Assembly (NCBI RefSeq): GCF_004364345.1
Contig: NZ_SOCA01000001.1
Span: 558,001 to 622,000, forward strand
DNA: 64,000 nt
Reading direction: 5' to 3'
DNA from: Prosthecobacter fusiformis
GTDB lineage: Bacteria; Verrucomicrobiota; Verrucomicrobiia; Verrucomicrobiales; Verrucomicrobiaceae
The notes beneath the pieces are model-generated. The model worked only from the letters and a program-made list of their open reading frames with translations. It ran no database searches and was not told the origin of the DNA. Made by a program: the position numbers and the translations under genes. Shown one piece after another: positions 8,521 to 17,803 of this stretch. The first letter of the stretch is position 1. Every line of letters starts with the position of its first letter.

Positions 8521-11500
8521 CTACTTTCCAGAAGCCCACCTAGCAGCATTGGTCAGTATCTTCTTGAAAGCCTCCAGGTCATGCACACGCTCATCATGCC
8601 CCAGAGCAATTCCAACGATCCGGGCCGTCGGATGTTGGGTGATCCAAATACTGGGATGCGGCTTGTTAAACTTGTCGCTGGGACTTGTCTCGGCCAGCAC
8701 CTCAATGGGGGACGTGCCTGCGGGAGTCTTTTCCGGCTCCGCATTCACGTAATAGAGTTCATCCTCCACCTTGAAACTGGCAGGCACGCCTTCCATGATG
8801 GGGTGCGCCTTGACGGTTTTTACATCAAAAGGATGGATCTTGTCATGACCGCGTGCGCCACCACCGACGATCTGCGCGTTTAATTCCGGCCAGGTGGCAT
8901 AGCCATACCAGGTGCCAGGGTGAAACATGATGATCCCCTTCCCTGCGGAGGCGAAGTCCATGAGCGCCTTGCGATAAGCGGCGGTGTCGAAGAACTTGCG
9001 GTTCACGCTGATGATGGCGACATCGGCATTGGCCAACTCAGTAGCCGCCTGATCGCGGTCTTCGGTATAGTGGACACTGAAACCGGCGTTCTTCAGGGTG
9101 ACCACATCGGTCGTTCCGAAAAAGGTGGCGAAGTTATGCGATGAACCGCCCCCAATCACCAGCACCTTAGTTTTGCCAGCCTCCCACTGGGGAGAGTTGG
9201 CCGGAACCAACGGACCATCACCTTTGCCACCAGTCTTAGGCTCCTGTTGTTTAGTCCCGGCTTTAGCCGGTGCATTGATTCCGCCTGAAGACGGGACTAC
9301 AGAACCCATGCCCGGGCCTTTCCCTTTGCCCTTCTTTGGAGCACCTGCCTTTGGCTGAGGTTGAGGACGTGTCGAGGTATCCGTGCTGCCTGCGGCGGGG
9401 CCTTTGCCCTCAATGTCAGCAGTGATGGCGACAATCACAGGAGCCGTCGGATTTCCTTCGGGACTCTCAAGCAGGAGCGTTTTGACTACCCCCTTTTTAC
9501 TCAGTTCAATCGAGAGCAAGCGCATCTGCTGTCCATCCGTGATGCCTGGCACAAACTTGGAACCTGGGACTTCAACATTGCGGACATAGTCTGAAAAATG
9601 CACTCCATTGAGGAAGGTGAACTCTTCTTTCTCGCCGCTTTCATAAACCACCGTGGCCTTCAGGGCGGGAACTTCTGCCTTCACCGCAGGCCAGCCCCAA
9701 CCGGAGATGCCGCTGAGCAATTGCAGGCGTTTTGTCGCCACATTCACCGGCACCTCCACCTTGTCAGGGTAGGTTGAGCTTTGGCTCTTCGGCGGACCAC
9801 CTTTGAGTACAATCAGGTTGGCTCCGGTGGCGTTTTTAGAAGCGTCTTGAACAAAGAACGGGACGTTTTCGATCTGCAAGTTGCCATACCTGGAAAGCCT
9901 GACTTGGCCCTGATTAGAAGCAGGTCCGGCGAAGATGCCCCCACGGCTGTCGGCGGTGTAAACATCCGCCAGATGCAGGATGCGAAACTGCTTCATCGCA
10001 TCGCCACAGATGTAGGCAAGGATGTCACGCAATGCATCCGGGCCGAGGGCTTCCAGACCTTCTGGCATGAGGCTGCGACGGGTGTTTTCTTTCTTCTCAA
10101 TGTCAGTCTTCGCAATCTCTCGCACTCCTACCTGCGTGGCCAGGGTGACGGTGGCGCTGTTCTCACTGGTGACGACACCCTGCAACGCTTCACCCTTTTT
10201 CGTGATGACGTTAAATGCCCAGAAGCTGGGGTCCACCTCGCGGTTTGGATCCACAATGTGAACAAGCAATTCCGCAGGCCCATGGGCACCCATACCATCA
10301 AGAGGCGGGCCCACAGGAGCACCGATGTCTCCCAGCTTATGACACACCGCACAGGCAGCACTGAAGAGCATCTTGCCATTGGCCACATTACCGGGCTTTT
10401 CCACTTCGGGTATCAGCTTGGCAATGATGCCATCCTTGGCAGCATTGTTGATTTTAAACAGTTCGTTAGCCTCGCGGGCGATTCCCTTGTTCGGATGCGA
10501 GCGCATACGAGCGATGTCCCCCGGAGCGAAGTCGGTGACCGGCACCAGGCCTTTCTTCACGCTGCTCAGGACCTCGCGGGTCCACTCGGGACGCTTGATC
10601 AGGACTTCAAAAATGGCGGCCTTCATTTCCGGCTCCACATCCACATAGGCATCCATCAGGCGTGGGGCCACATAGGCATCTGGGCGATCTCCTATCAGAC
10701 GAATGATGCCAAGGCGATACTCGGACGTATTGGCAAACTCTTTGTTAGCTGCGGCAGGATCCTTTTTGCGATCCAGTTCCATAGCTGACTCCGCGATAAA
10801 ATCATCGGCGCTGCCTCTTCCACTCGCGCCCAGCAATCCCGCCACAGCCGCCAGACGATCCTGCACCGGAGCGTCCACGTCCTTCATCAAAGCCATGAGC
10901 TTTTGAATGACGGCCTTTCTTTCCGGCTGAAGTTTGTTGTCCGCATCCAGCTTTGCCACCAGGGGCAAGGCAGCAGCGGCTAGCGATGGCTGGGCGAGCA
11001 GCTTTTTCAGCGACTCTGTCAGAGCAGGCGTAAGCGCCGGAACATCTTTCAGTTCCTGGGCAATGCCGCTCAGGATGGTGATTTTCAGGTGGTCAGCCGA
11101 GGCAGTCGCCGATGCGCAGAGGGCGATCAGCTTCTCCGTATGGGCAGGCAATGCGGAAGGCAGCAAAGCGGTGATCAGCGGCTCGACTCCAGACAGGCTT
11201 GAATCAGCCAAAGCGGCTTCAATAACCGTCAAGGGCTGGTCCATGCAGGCGGCGATGAGGGCCGAGCGGGTCCAGTCATCCTTGGCTGCGGAAAAGTCCT
11301 TGAGCGCTTGGGTGCGGCCAGCCGAAGACTCCACAGCGGCAGCCGCGGTCTCATAAGCTTTCTCAGCCGCGCTCCCCTGAGCTTTGGGCTCCGCATTTGC
11401 ACGGTACGTCACAGCTTTGGTGACCTTCTTCGCCAGCTTGTGCTGCACCTTCCAGATGCGACCGTAATAATGATCGCGGTCTGGACGAACGGCGGCGTTG

Positions 11501-13521
11501 GCGGGACCATGGGTGGGGCCGCGAGTATCATTGTGGATGATGGCCTGGTTGCAGAAGTCCACGACGTACAGTGCGCCATCGGGACCGGTGCGGACCTCAA
11601 TGGGACGGAACCACAGATTGGTGCTGCGGATAAATTCGGTCTGCTCGCGGCCGGGTTCGCGATGCGCCTTATAGGTGACGCCATCCGGCTCCACCATGAA
11701 GTGGCTGACGATGTTCAGCGTCGGCTCAGTGGTGAAGTAACCGTAGTTCCACTTCTCTGGCCAGGCCCCGCCTTCATAAATGGCGCAACCCGCAGCGGCG
11801 GTGTAGCTCCCCACTTGGTCGATCTGCACATAGGCCTGTTGTTCCCAGTTCATCGCGGGGTGGGCAGGTTCTTTTGGCAGCATGCCGTTCGTGCCCATCA
11901 CGCCGGGCAGCTTGCCCTTGGCCAGCACATATTCTGGCAGGACCACATGGATGAAATGATTACCGCTGGTGGGCTGGGTATAAAATACTTCACCGCCCGC
12001 AGTGATGTCTAGCCCCCAAGTATTGCCACCACGTGAGGCATACTGCTCAATGGCGCTGCCATCTGGTTTGAACCGGACGACGCCTGCACCGATGGGGCCG
12101 AAACCTTTGCCGCCATCGCCCGACCTTGCATCCTCCGTGCTGGAATAACCATGCGTGGCATAAACCCAGCCATCCAGGCCCCAGCGCATGTTATTGATGA
12201 CGGCGTGCGTGTCACGGTTGCCCAGATTGGTGTAGAGCTTGCTGCGTTTGTCGGCCTTGTCATCGCCGTCAGTGTCTTCAAAGAACCAGATGTCCGGTGC
12301 AGCGCAGACAATGATGCCGTTTTTATAAAAGACACTGCTGGTGGCCAGTTCAATCTTGTCAGCAAATACCTGCTTCTTGTCCATGACGCCATCTCCATCT
12401 GTATCGGTCAGGATAGAAACACGGTCCAGCGGCTCACGCTGATATTCGCCCGGTTTGATCGACCCGGAATCCTTCCAGGCTTCGACATTGGACTGACGTA
12501 AACCGTTAGGATACTCAGGTGTCTCAACCACCCAAAGCCTGCCTTTTTCATCCCAATCAAGGTTCATCGGTTTATTGATGAGCGGCTCGGCAGCGACCAG
12601 GGACAGCTCAAACTCCGGATGGATCTCCAGATGCTTTGGCATCTCCTGCGGACGGGGCACACCGCCTTCGGCATAACGTAAAGCATCGCCGAGTTCCTCC
12701 GGCTTGCACAGCTCATCCACATTCGCCCGCTTCCCTGCCCAGGCGATGCCGCGCAGGATGGCGGTGCGCAGACCTACATGACTGAAGTTTTTATACCAGT
12801 GACCGGGGATGCAGGTAAAGGCGCGGTAGTTAGCCTTCTCGTAAGTCCACATCTGCGGCTGGATGTCATAGATATTCACCGCCTTCTTTTTGGCCACCGC
12901 CTCAGCTGCCCGCTGCTGGGCTTCCTTGTTTCCCTTGCCTCCAGTATCGGCGGCTTTCGGTGTGTAAGCAGCCGCCAGAATCTTCACCTCAGGCAGCATG
13001 TCCATGTCATAATAGATCTCGTCATCGAGGTCGAAGTTGGAGATGTCCTGCGTGATGGGATTATCACGATCCGTGAAATACAGGCTCATCGGTGCTTCCA
13101 GCCATTTCGTGCGGCTGAAATTCCACGAACCGCCAATGATCGACTTAAACCAGTCATGGTCTCTTGAAACGGCAGCGGCATGGATGACGACAAGGCCCCC
13201 GCCACGCTGGAGGAAGGTCATCAGGTTTTTCCGCTGCTCTCCAATCTGGATGTTGCCGGCCTCCTGGGCATGCAGAATGAGCACGTCGGTGTTGTCGAGC
13301 TGCTCTTTGGTGGGAAAATCCAGGCCGCCGCTGGCTTTAGCCCCGCGCTCATTGAGCAGGGGCAACCAGTCTTTGAGGAACTGCTCATGCTCATGAGCCC
13401 CTGGGGCATGAGTTTTTTTGCCCCCGCGTATAAACACGCGGAGGGGATCCGCAGCGACGGACAAATGCAGAAAGGCGAAGGATGAAAGCAGTATAGCTGC
13501 CTGTTGGAGAAATCGCTTCAT
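8521..13521 (-). CDS. Giant exported ThuA / PVC-dehydrogenase / HEAT / cytochrome c / ThuA protein
   Basis: A 1666-residue secreted protein with a signal peptide (MKRFLQQAAILLSSFAFLHLSVAA). Order of parts: ThuA-like glutamine-amidotransferase fold (about 25-265); PVC-type membrane-bound dehydrogenase propeller (about 285-700, with WDEKGRLWVVETPEYP, DTDGDGVMDKK, GPDGALYVVDFCNQAI); Ala-rich HEAT-like helical repeats (about 750-1040); a cytochrome c domain with CAVCH (C1057, C1060, H1061) and the downstream SLMPEGLEALGPDALRDI box supplying the distal Met; a beta-rich segment; a Pro/Gly/Lys-rich linker (about 1370-1440); and a second ThuA-like domain to the end. Such proteins are typical of Planctomycetes and Verrucomicrobia and are thought to oxidise sugars or polyols in the periplasm. 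Two ThuA domains in one chain is unusual. Confidence 0.9.
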   Translation of the reverse strand: MKRFLQQAAILLSSFAFLHLSVAADPLRVFIRGGKKTHAPGAHEHEQFLKDWLPLLNERGAKASGGLDFPTKEQLDNTDVLILHAQEAGNIQIGEQRKNLMTFLQRGGGLVVIHAAAVSRDHDWFKSIIGGSWNFSRTKWLEAPMSLYFTDRDNPITQDISNFDLDDEIYYDMDMLPEVKILAAAYTPKAADTGGKGNKEAQQRAAEAVAKKKAVNIYDIQPQMWTYEKANYRAFTCIPGHWYKNFSHVGLRTAILRGIAWAGKRANVDELCKPEELGDALRYAEGGVPRPQEMPKHLEIHPEFELSLVAAEPLINKPMNLDWDEKGRLWVVETPEYPNGLRQSNVEAWKDSGSIKPGEYQREPLDRVSILTDTDGDGVMDKKQVFADKIELATSSVFYKNGIIVCAAPDIWFFEDTDGDDKADKRSKLYTNLGNRDTHAVINNMRWGLDGWVYATHGYSSTEDARSGDGGKGFGPIGAGVVRFKPDGSAIEQYASRGGNTWGLDITAGGEVFYTQPTSGNHFIHVVLPEYVLAKGKLPGVMGTNGMLPKEPAHPAMNWEQQAYVQIDQVGSYTAAAGCAIYEGGAWPEKWNYGYFTTEPTLNIVSHFMVEPDGVTYKAHREPGREQTEFIRSTNLWFRPIEVRTGPDGALYVVDFCNQAIIHNDTRGPTHGPANAAVRPDRDHYYGRIWKVQHKLAKKVTKAVTYRANAEPKAQGSAAEKAYETAAAAVESSAGRTQALKDFSAAKDDWTRSALIAACMDQPLTVIEAALADSSLSGVEPLITALLPSALPAHTEKLIALCASATASADHLKITILSGIAQELKDVPALTPALTESLKKLLAQPSLAAAALPLVAKLDADNKLQPERKAVIQKLMALMKDVDAPVQDRLAAVAGLLGASGRGSADDFIAESAMELDRKKDPAAANKEFANTSEYRLGIIRLIGDRPDAYVAPRLMDAYVDVEPEMKAAIFEVLIKRPEWTREVLSSVKKGLVPVTDFAPGDIARMRSHPNKGIAREANELFKINNAAKDGIIAKLIPEVEKPGNVANGKMLFSAACAVCHKLGDIGAPVGPPLDGMGAHGPAELLVHIVDPNREVDPSFWAFNVITKKGEALQGVVTSENSATVTLATQVGVREIAKTDIEKKENTRRSLMPEGLEALGPDALRDILAYICGDAMKQFRILHLADVYTADSRGGIFAGPASNQGQVRLSRYGNLQIENVPFFVQDASKNATGANLIVLKGGPPKSQSSTYPDKVEVPVNVATKRLQLLSGISGWGWPAVKAEVPALKATVVYESGEKEEFTFLNGVHFSDYVRNVEVPGSKFVPGITDGQQMRLLSIELSKKGVVKTLLLESPEGNPTAPVIVAITADIEGKGPAAGSTDTSTRPQPQPKAGAPKKGKGKGPGMGSVVPSSGGINAPAKAGTKQQEPKTGGKGDGPLVPANSPQWEAGKTKVLVIGGGSSHNFATFFGTTDVVTLKNAGFSVHYTEDRDQAATELANADVAIISVNRKFFDTAAYRKALMDFASAGKGIIMFHPGTWYGYATWPELNAQIVGGGARGHDKIHPFDVKTVKAHPIMEGVPASFKVEDELYYVNAEPEKTPAGTSPIEVLAETSPSDKFNKPHPSIWITQHPTARIVGIALGHDERVHDLEAFKKILTNAARWASGK

Positions 13522-14059
13522 GATGGTGATTGATGCTAGGCTATAGCAACGTCCGCTGTGAAGCCCCTTCTAAGCACGGGGGACTATCGGGAATGCACAT
13601 GAAACCCGGAGAGCTCAAATGGGGAAATTGGGACGATTCTACTTTTATCCCCATGTGGGGAAGAATCGTCATTATAAGTTGATAATCAATGGATTGGGAT
13701 GGGGATTTCCTGGGGATTTAGATCCCCATGGAGTTCTTGAGAATGAGGCTGCAAGAGATTTGTGACCGGCAATGCAAGGCATGGTGGGAAAGAATGCAGG
13801 TGGGTGAGTGGCAGCGGAGCGGCGACTTTCCGTCAAACTGCGCAGGGCAGTGTCCGGGACTGACCTCAACGGCGCAAGGAGCTAGCCCCCCTACTTAGAC
13901 GAAGTCGGGAATAAAGTTTCAGTGGAGGCCCCTGGCCATTCCAGCGAAGCCAGGGCTGACATTTCGATTGCCAAGGCTTCTGTGCTAAAGACAATTGCCA
14001 TACGTCGTTTTCGTTTTAATCGACCTCATTCCCCAACCAAACCCCAACCTCACATTCCT
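13522..14059. other. Intergenic region between divergent genes, no convincing gene
   Basis: This 538-base gap separates the giant ThuA/cytochrome gene from the sugar isomerase gene. Apart from the TGGGGA cluster and hairpin at 13619-13728, I see no RNA gene. A 65-codon minus-strand frame at 13672-13869 has no signal or domain, and I reject it. Both divergent promoters should lie here. Confidence 0.6.
13619..13728. promoter_or_regulatory. Cluster of six TGGGGA elements with an embedded hairpin
   Basis: TGGGGA occurs on the plus strand at 13620, 13656, 13700 and 13711, and on the minus strand at 13648-13653 and 13723-13728. The 13700 and 13711 copies share TGGGGATTT and are 11 bases apart, one helical turn. 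A 9-bp perfect inverted repeat, GACGATTCT (13632-13640) and AGAATCGTC (13662-13670), encloses a CCCCA/TGGGG stem. Placement between divergent genes suggests an operator region for one or both; this is inference. Confidence 0.4.
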
Positions 14060-15058
14060 ATGGGCAGACCCGTCACACTCTTCACCGGCCAGTGGGCCGA
14101 CCTCTCCTTTGATACCATGCTGCAAAAGGCCAAGGCCTTCGGTTATGACGGTGTCGAGCTCGCCTGCTGGGGCGACCACTTTGAAGTGGCCAAGGCCGAT
14201 CAAGCCTACTGCGATGCCAAGCGCGCCGCTATCAAAGCCGCCGGTCTTCAGTGCCATGCCATTTCCACCCACCTAGTCGGCCAGGCAGTATGCGATAACA
14301 TTGACGCCCGCCATGCGCAGATCCTCCCAGCGGCCATTTACGGCGACGGCGATCCCGAAGGCGTGCGTCAGCGCGCTGCTGAGGAGATCATCAAAACCGC
14401 GCATGCCGCCAAGCGTTTCGGTGTGAATGTGGTGAACGGCTTCACAGGCAGTTCCATCTGGCACTTGGTGTATTCCTTCCCACCCAACCTCCCCGGCCAG
14501 ATTGACGCCGGTTACGCCGACTTTGCTAAACGCTGGATCCCCATCTTCGACGAGTTCCAGAAACTCGGCGTTCGCTTTGCCCTCGAAGTCCACCCGACCG
14601 AAATCGCCTTCGATATCTCCAGTGCTGAGCGCGCTCTGCAGGCTGTGGATTACCACCCTGCCTTCGGCTTCAACTATGACCCCAGCCACTTCGGCTACCA
14701 GGGCGTGGACTATGTGAGGTTCCTCTACAAATTCAGCGATCGCATTTATCACGTGCACATGAAGGACGTAGCCTGGAACCTGGGCGTGGACGCTGGCGTC
14801 TTCGGCGGTCACGTGGACTTCCATAAACCAAGCCGCTACTGGGACTTCAAGTCCGTGGGCCGTGGCAACATCAACTTCGAGAAGATCATCCGCGCATTAA
14901 ATGACATCGAATACGGTGGCCCCCTCAGCGTCGAGTGGGAAGACGGTGCCATGGACCGCGAATTCGGTGCCACCGAGTCCGCCGCCTTCGTCAAGAAGCT
15001 CGATTTCCCGCCCTCGAAGATCATCTTCGATGCCCAGTTTGCTGAGAACAGCAAGTGA
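14060..15058 (+). CDS. Sugar phosphate isomerase/epimerase-like TIM-barrel protein
   Basis: A 332-residue cytosolic protein of the AP-endonuclease-2/xylose-isomerase-like TIM barrel superfamily. I chose the ATG at 14060 ([17 protein letters not shown]); the frame extends upstream to 13922 but that stretch is not protein-like. Motifs include [24 protein letters not shown] (first strands), [13 protein letters not shown] with the metal-ligand Glu, [16 protein letters not shown] (Asp and His ligands), IYHVHMKDV (His ligand), and [15 protein letters not shown] near the end (final Glu). All four metal-binding positions appear present. Divergent from the ThuA/dehydrogenase gene, so a shared sugar or polyol pathway is plausible. 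A terminator-like hairpin follows. Confidence 0.88.
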   Translation: MGRPVTLFTGQWADLSFDTMLQKAKAFGYDGVELACWGDHFEVAKADQAYCDAKRAAIKAAGLQCHAISTHLVGQAVCDNIDARHAQILPAAIYGDGDPEGVRQRAAEEIIKTAHAAKRFGVNVVNGFTGSSIWHLVYSFPPNLPGQIDAGYADFAKRWIPIFDEFQKLGVRFALEVHPTEIAFDISSAERALQAVDYHPAFGFNYDPSHFGYQGVDYVRFLYKFSDRIYHVHMKDVAWNLGVDAGVFGGHVDFHKPSRYWDFKSVGRGNINFEKIIRALNDIEYGGPLSVEWEDGAMDREFGATESAAFVKKLDFPPSKIIFDAQFAENSK

Positions 15059-15070
15059 GATACAAGTGAT

Positions 15071-15106
15071 CCCTCTCCGGGAGGCACCTTATGCCTTCCG
15101 GGAGGG
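15071..15106 (+). terminator. Imperfect hairpin after the sugar isomerase gene
   Basis: CCCTCTCCGGGAGGCA (15071-15086) pairs imperfectly with TGCCTTCCGGGAGGG (15092-15106) around a short loop, starting 12 bases after the stop codon. There is no long T-run after it, so it may act as a weak or factor-assisted terminator. Confidence 0.5.
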
Positions 15107-15120
15107 TTATAGGTTAAGTC

Positions 15121-15600
15121 GTGCCGATGGACTTATACGAGCCAACGCCTGGAGCGATGACTGAGTTTTTCAGACTTCGTCTGGCATGCCGCATCTGCTC
15201 GCTCGACGAGATTGAAACTTGGGCTAACAACCAAATTGGCAATCTTGAACAACCACCCTTTCTCCTCTGTGAACTGGCCACTGCATCCCAATTGCAGCGA
15301 GCAGACGTCATCAATGCACTGATGTGTTATCCTCGGTCCACCAAAGAGAAAGACTCAGCATGGCTTCTTCTGTGTCGATTTCTGTACACCGATTTGTCGC
15401 AAGAACACAGAGGGGTAGAAGAAACAATAGCCGCGCTCTGGACTCTAAAACAATTACACGAGATTCCCGGCCATATAGAGAGTGAAGTTGCCTGGGTAGA
15501 AGACGCATTGTCCCTGGCCAGGGACGGAATCTATGGCGCAATGGAGGATGTTACCACAAGCACGCTGACAATGCTAAGGCAGCAATTTGAAAGAGTGTGA
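15121..15600 (+). CDS. Hypothetical protein, 159 residues
   Basis: I do not recognise this protein. The GTG at 15121 has an AGG about 8 bases upstream; ATGs at 15127 and 15157 are alternatives. It has no signal peptide or membrane segment and looks soluble and mostly helical, with SLDEIETWANNQIG, PPFLLCELATASQLQRADVINAL, LSQEHRGVEETIAALWTLKQL and EVAWVEDALSLARDGI. The pattern of short helices and scattered acidic residues is common in small immunity-like proteins, but there is no toxin partner beside it and I do not assign that function. Codon use looks less GC-rich than in neighbouring genes, which may indicate recent acquisition. It is convergent with the TPR-like gene. Confidence 0.6.
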   Translation: MPMDLYEPTPGAMTEFFRLRLACRICSLDEIETWANNQIGNLEQPPFLLCELATASQLQRADVINALMCYPRSTKEKDSAWLLLCRFLYTDLSQEHRGVEETIAALWTLKQLHEIPGHIESEVAWVEDALSLARDGIYGAMEDVTTSTLTMLRQQFERV

Positions 15601-15630
15601 ATGGGCTCAAGCTTAATATTTGAGAGCCAT
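15601..15630. terminator. Hairpin between convergent genes
   Basis: ATGGGCTCAA (15601-15610) pairs with TTGAGAGCCAT (15620-15630), with one bulged base. It fills the short gap between the 159-residue gene and the TPR-like gene, and is AT-rich enough to serve both strands. A long T-run is lacking. Confidence 0.45.
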
Positions 15631-15638
15631 AAATCGTC

Positions 15639-17369
15639 CTACCCACCCTTCTTCAAGCTCGCAATGGCCGCCACCATCACCCGGGCGAAGATGTAATTTT
15701 GCAAAGGGCGTTTGCGGAGGGATTCCACCTGCTGGGCCCACAGGCGTTCGAGTTCGGCGGTGGCCTCCGGCGTCATCGCAGCAACGGCGGTGGTGAGACC
15801 GAGGGTCATGGCATCAATGTCCCGGCGGATCTGCACCTCATCCAGATCACCGCCGAAACGGCGGGCGAAGTTTTGCGCCATCTTTTGCGCGGCAGCTTTG
15901 TCTCCTTTATTCACCAGAACGAGCAGCCGAGCGCACTCCATATAAGTGACCGAACTGCGGCGCTGGGTCTCGGCGGAGAAACGGATGGCTTCATCCCATT
16001 TCTGCACCGCATTGGCAGCCAGTGACAGCGCGTAGGTGTCATAGGTGATTTTGGGGTGCATTTTGAACCTCTCCTCCTGCCGGGCCATGGCCAGGCTGAC
16101 ACTGGCCGCCGCCTCAAGGGGCTGATTCAGCGCCATCTGACAGGCAGCCAGATCCATGTAGGACTCAATGCCGCCCCACTCCAGCTTTCCTTCCGTGGCA
16201 CGCTTCTGATTAGCGGTGAAAATTTGCGCCGCCTGGGCATAGTTGCGCAGGCCAAATTCGGCTGCCCCTAGCGCCCTGTAAAAAGCATAGGGAACGCGAG
16301 CATCCCCGCCAGGAGGCGGCAGATGAGGAGCCACTTCGGCCAGGGTGGCCTTTGATGCGGCAAAATCGCCCATCTCCCCCTGGCTCTCTGCGAAGTCCGT
16401 GCCGATCTCCAGCAGTTTCGCCTTGTCACCGCCGAAGCCGGATTTCGCCAATGCATAAGCACGGGCGTGCCAGGCGGCAGCCTGGTCATAGCTGCGTTCG
16501 TATCCACGAATCTTGCCTATTTCATTGTGCGCGTAGAGAACCTGCTCAGACGATTCGCCATAGACGTTGGCCGCATTGTACAGGGCATATTGCTCCTGCG
16601 CGTAGGCCAGGGCCGGATCGCCAGCCCGGAGCAGCGGACGGTTAAAATGGGCCGTGCGATGCGCAAAGTCCCTCATCTTGCTCTGCCCAGTACGAAACAT
16701 CCCCACCAGTTCGGTTTTTACCCCAGTGCCCAAATGCTTTCCGCTCAGGTACCAGCCGCCGGGGCGGTGACGTGAAAGGAGCACAAAACCAGCTTTTTTA
16801 TCCGGCAGCTTCAATCCCAGCGCATGAGGGTAAAAAGCAAAGCCCTCATTGACGGCCAAGACCGCACCACTGTCGTCCAGCACCTCCATCTTGTCCGCTT
16901 GCACGCGCATCTTTTTCCAGAAAGGATTGTCTTTAAACGTAGCTTCCAAAGGAGGATCGGCAGCCCCAGCAGGGAGTTTCACAGGAACGGTAGCACCAGC
17001 GATGTCGAATTCGCTGATGTCATTCATGTTCGCCAGCACAAAGGTCTTGAGGTCTTCCGAGAAAATGAAAAGAGCCATGCCTCCGTTGTTATAGTCCACA
17101 CGGATCACGCCTGGCTCCAGAATGCTGACGTTCTTCAGCGTGCCGAAGACTTTGTTATCCCCGGCCAGCAGTTCAATCTTGTCCGCATAAAAGCGCAACC
17201 GCGGATAATTGGTGAAGGAGCACTCCCAGGTGGCATTGCCCAGCCCTGTCATGAAGGCTTCTTTGCTTTGGAGGTAAGGTGGCTGTTGGGCATGACCACA
17301 CACTGGCAGACCGGTCACCATCAAAACAGCACAAACCCAGATGGGCACAAAGGGTGATAAAAGTCTCAT
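15639..17369 (-). CDS. Exported TPR-like repeat protein, function unknown
   Basis: A 576-residue protein with a signal peptide (MRLLSPFVPIWVCAVLMVTG, cleavage near GHAQ). The N-terminal 220 residues are beta-rich (WECSFTNYPRLRFYADKIELL, IRVDYNNGGMALFIF, a repeated QADKMEVLDDSG element). The rest is a solenoid of TPR-like helix pairs with Ala/Tyr spacing, for example YDQAAAWHARAYALAKSG, GDFAASKATLAEVAPHL, RNYAQAAQIFTANQKRA and NQPLEAAASVSLAMARQ. TPR arrays mediate protein-protein contact; the partner is unknown. It is monocistronic as far as visible, followed by a convergent gene. Confidence 0.65.
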   Translation of the reverse strand: MRLLSPFVPIWVCAVLMVTGLPVCGHAQQPPYLQSKEAFMTGLGNATWECSFTNYPRLRFYADKIELLAGDNKVFGTLKNVSILEPGVIRVDYNNGGMALFIFSEDLKTFVLANMNDISEFDIAGATVPVKLPAGAADPPLEATFKDNPFWKKMRVQADKMEVLDDSGAVLAVNEGFAFYPHALGLKLPDKKAGFVLLSRHRPGGWYLSGKHLGTGVKTELVGMFRTGQSKMRDFAHRTAHFNRPLLRAGDPALAYAQEQYALYNAANVYGESSEQVLYAHNEIGKIRGYERSYDQAAAWHARAYALAKSGFGGDKAKLLEIGTDFAESQGEMGDFAASKATLAEVAPHLPPPGGDARVPYAFYRALGAAEFGLRNYAQAAQIFTANQKRATEGKLEWGGIESYMDLAACQMALNQPLEAAASVSLAMARQEERFKMHPKITYDTYALSLAANAVQKWDEAIRFSAETQRRSSVTYMECARLLVLVNKGDKAAAQKMAQNFARRFGGDLDEVQIRRDIDAMTLGLTTAVAAMTPEATAELERLWAQQVESLRKRPLQNYIFARVMVAAIASLKKGG

Positions 17370-17479
17370 TGGTTAGGCGTGATTACTTGCGGCAGGTTTT
17401 GAATTAGAGGTTTCGTAGATTTTCGTCAATCCTGAAGCTCACCTCTCCGTTCTTAATCAATTCCACCCCACTCATAACA

Positions 17480-17776
17480 GTGAACTCAAAAACTGAAAAT
17501 GCTGATCTTTCCGGCACAGAATTGATCAATACCAATCTCAGCGCTGCTCAATTTCTCGATGTCAATCTGGCTGGAGCCCGGTTTGTGGATGTCAGCCTAG
17601 CTAACGCCCGTTTTGAAGACGTGGCCCTGACAGGGGCCATGATCCGCAACGCTAACTGCTCAGGCCTTTCCATCGAAGGAGCCAATTATGAGGGAATGCT
17701 TATTGAAGGCATTCTTGTGACTGAACTCCTGCGTGTTTACGCCGCCAGCCTGCCTCAGGGCCACACCCCCGTTTGA
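17480..17776 (+). CDS. Small pentapeptide-repeat protein
   Basis: A 98-residue protein from a GTG start. From about residue 8 to 75 it follows the A(N/D)LxX five-residue rhythm: ADLSG TELIN TNLSA AQFLD VNLAG ARFVD VSLAN ARFED VALTG AMIRN ANCSG LSIEG ANYEG. That is roughly 13 pentapeptides, enough for about three turns of a right-handed quadrilateral beta helix. Larger members can mimic DNA and bind gyrase (Qnr, MfpA), but this one is too short for the dimeric gyrase-binding form and its role is unknown. The rRNA methyltransferase gene begins 27 bases later on the same strand. Confidence 0.78.
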   Translation: MNSKTENADLSGTELINTNLSAAQFLDVNLAGARFVDVSLANARFEDVALTGAMIRNANCSGLSIEGANYEGMLIEGILVTELLRVYAASLPQGHTPV

Positions 17777-17803
17777 CCTCCCTCATGGCTCTGCTACAGA
17801 GTA

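Noticed and set aside
9781..10788. Long open frame on the plus strand, 335 codons
   Set aside because: It is antisense to the ThuA/cytochrome gene, has no domain or signal, and shows the composition expected of a shadow of a GC-rich gene.
13672..13869. Minus-strand frame of 65 codons between the divergent genes
   Set aside because: Arg/Ser/Pro-rich and featureless, without signal or domain, and it overlaps the regulatory cluster.
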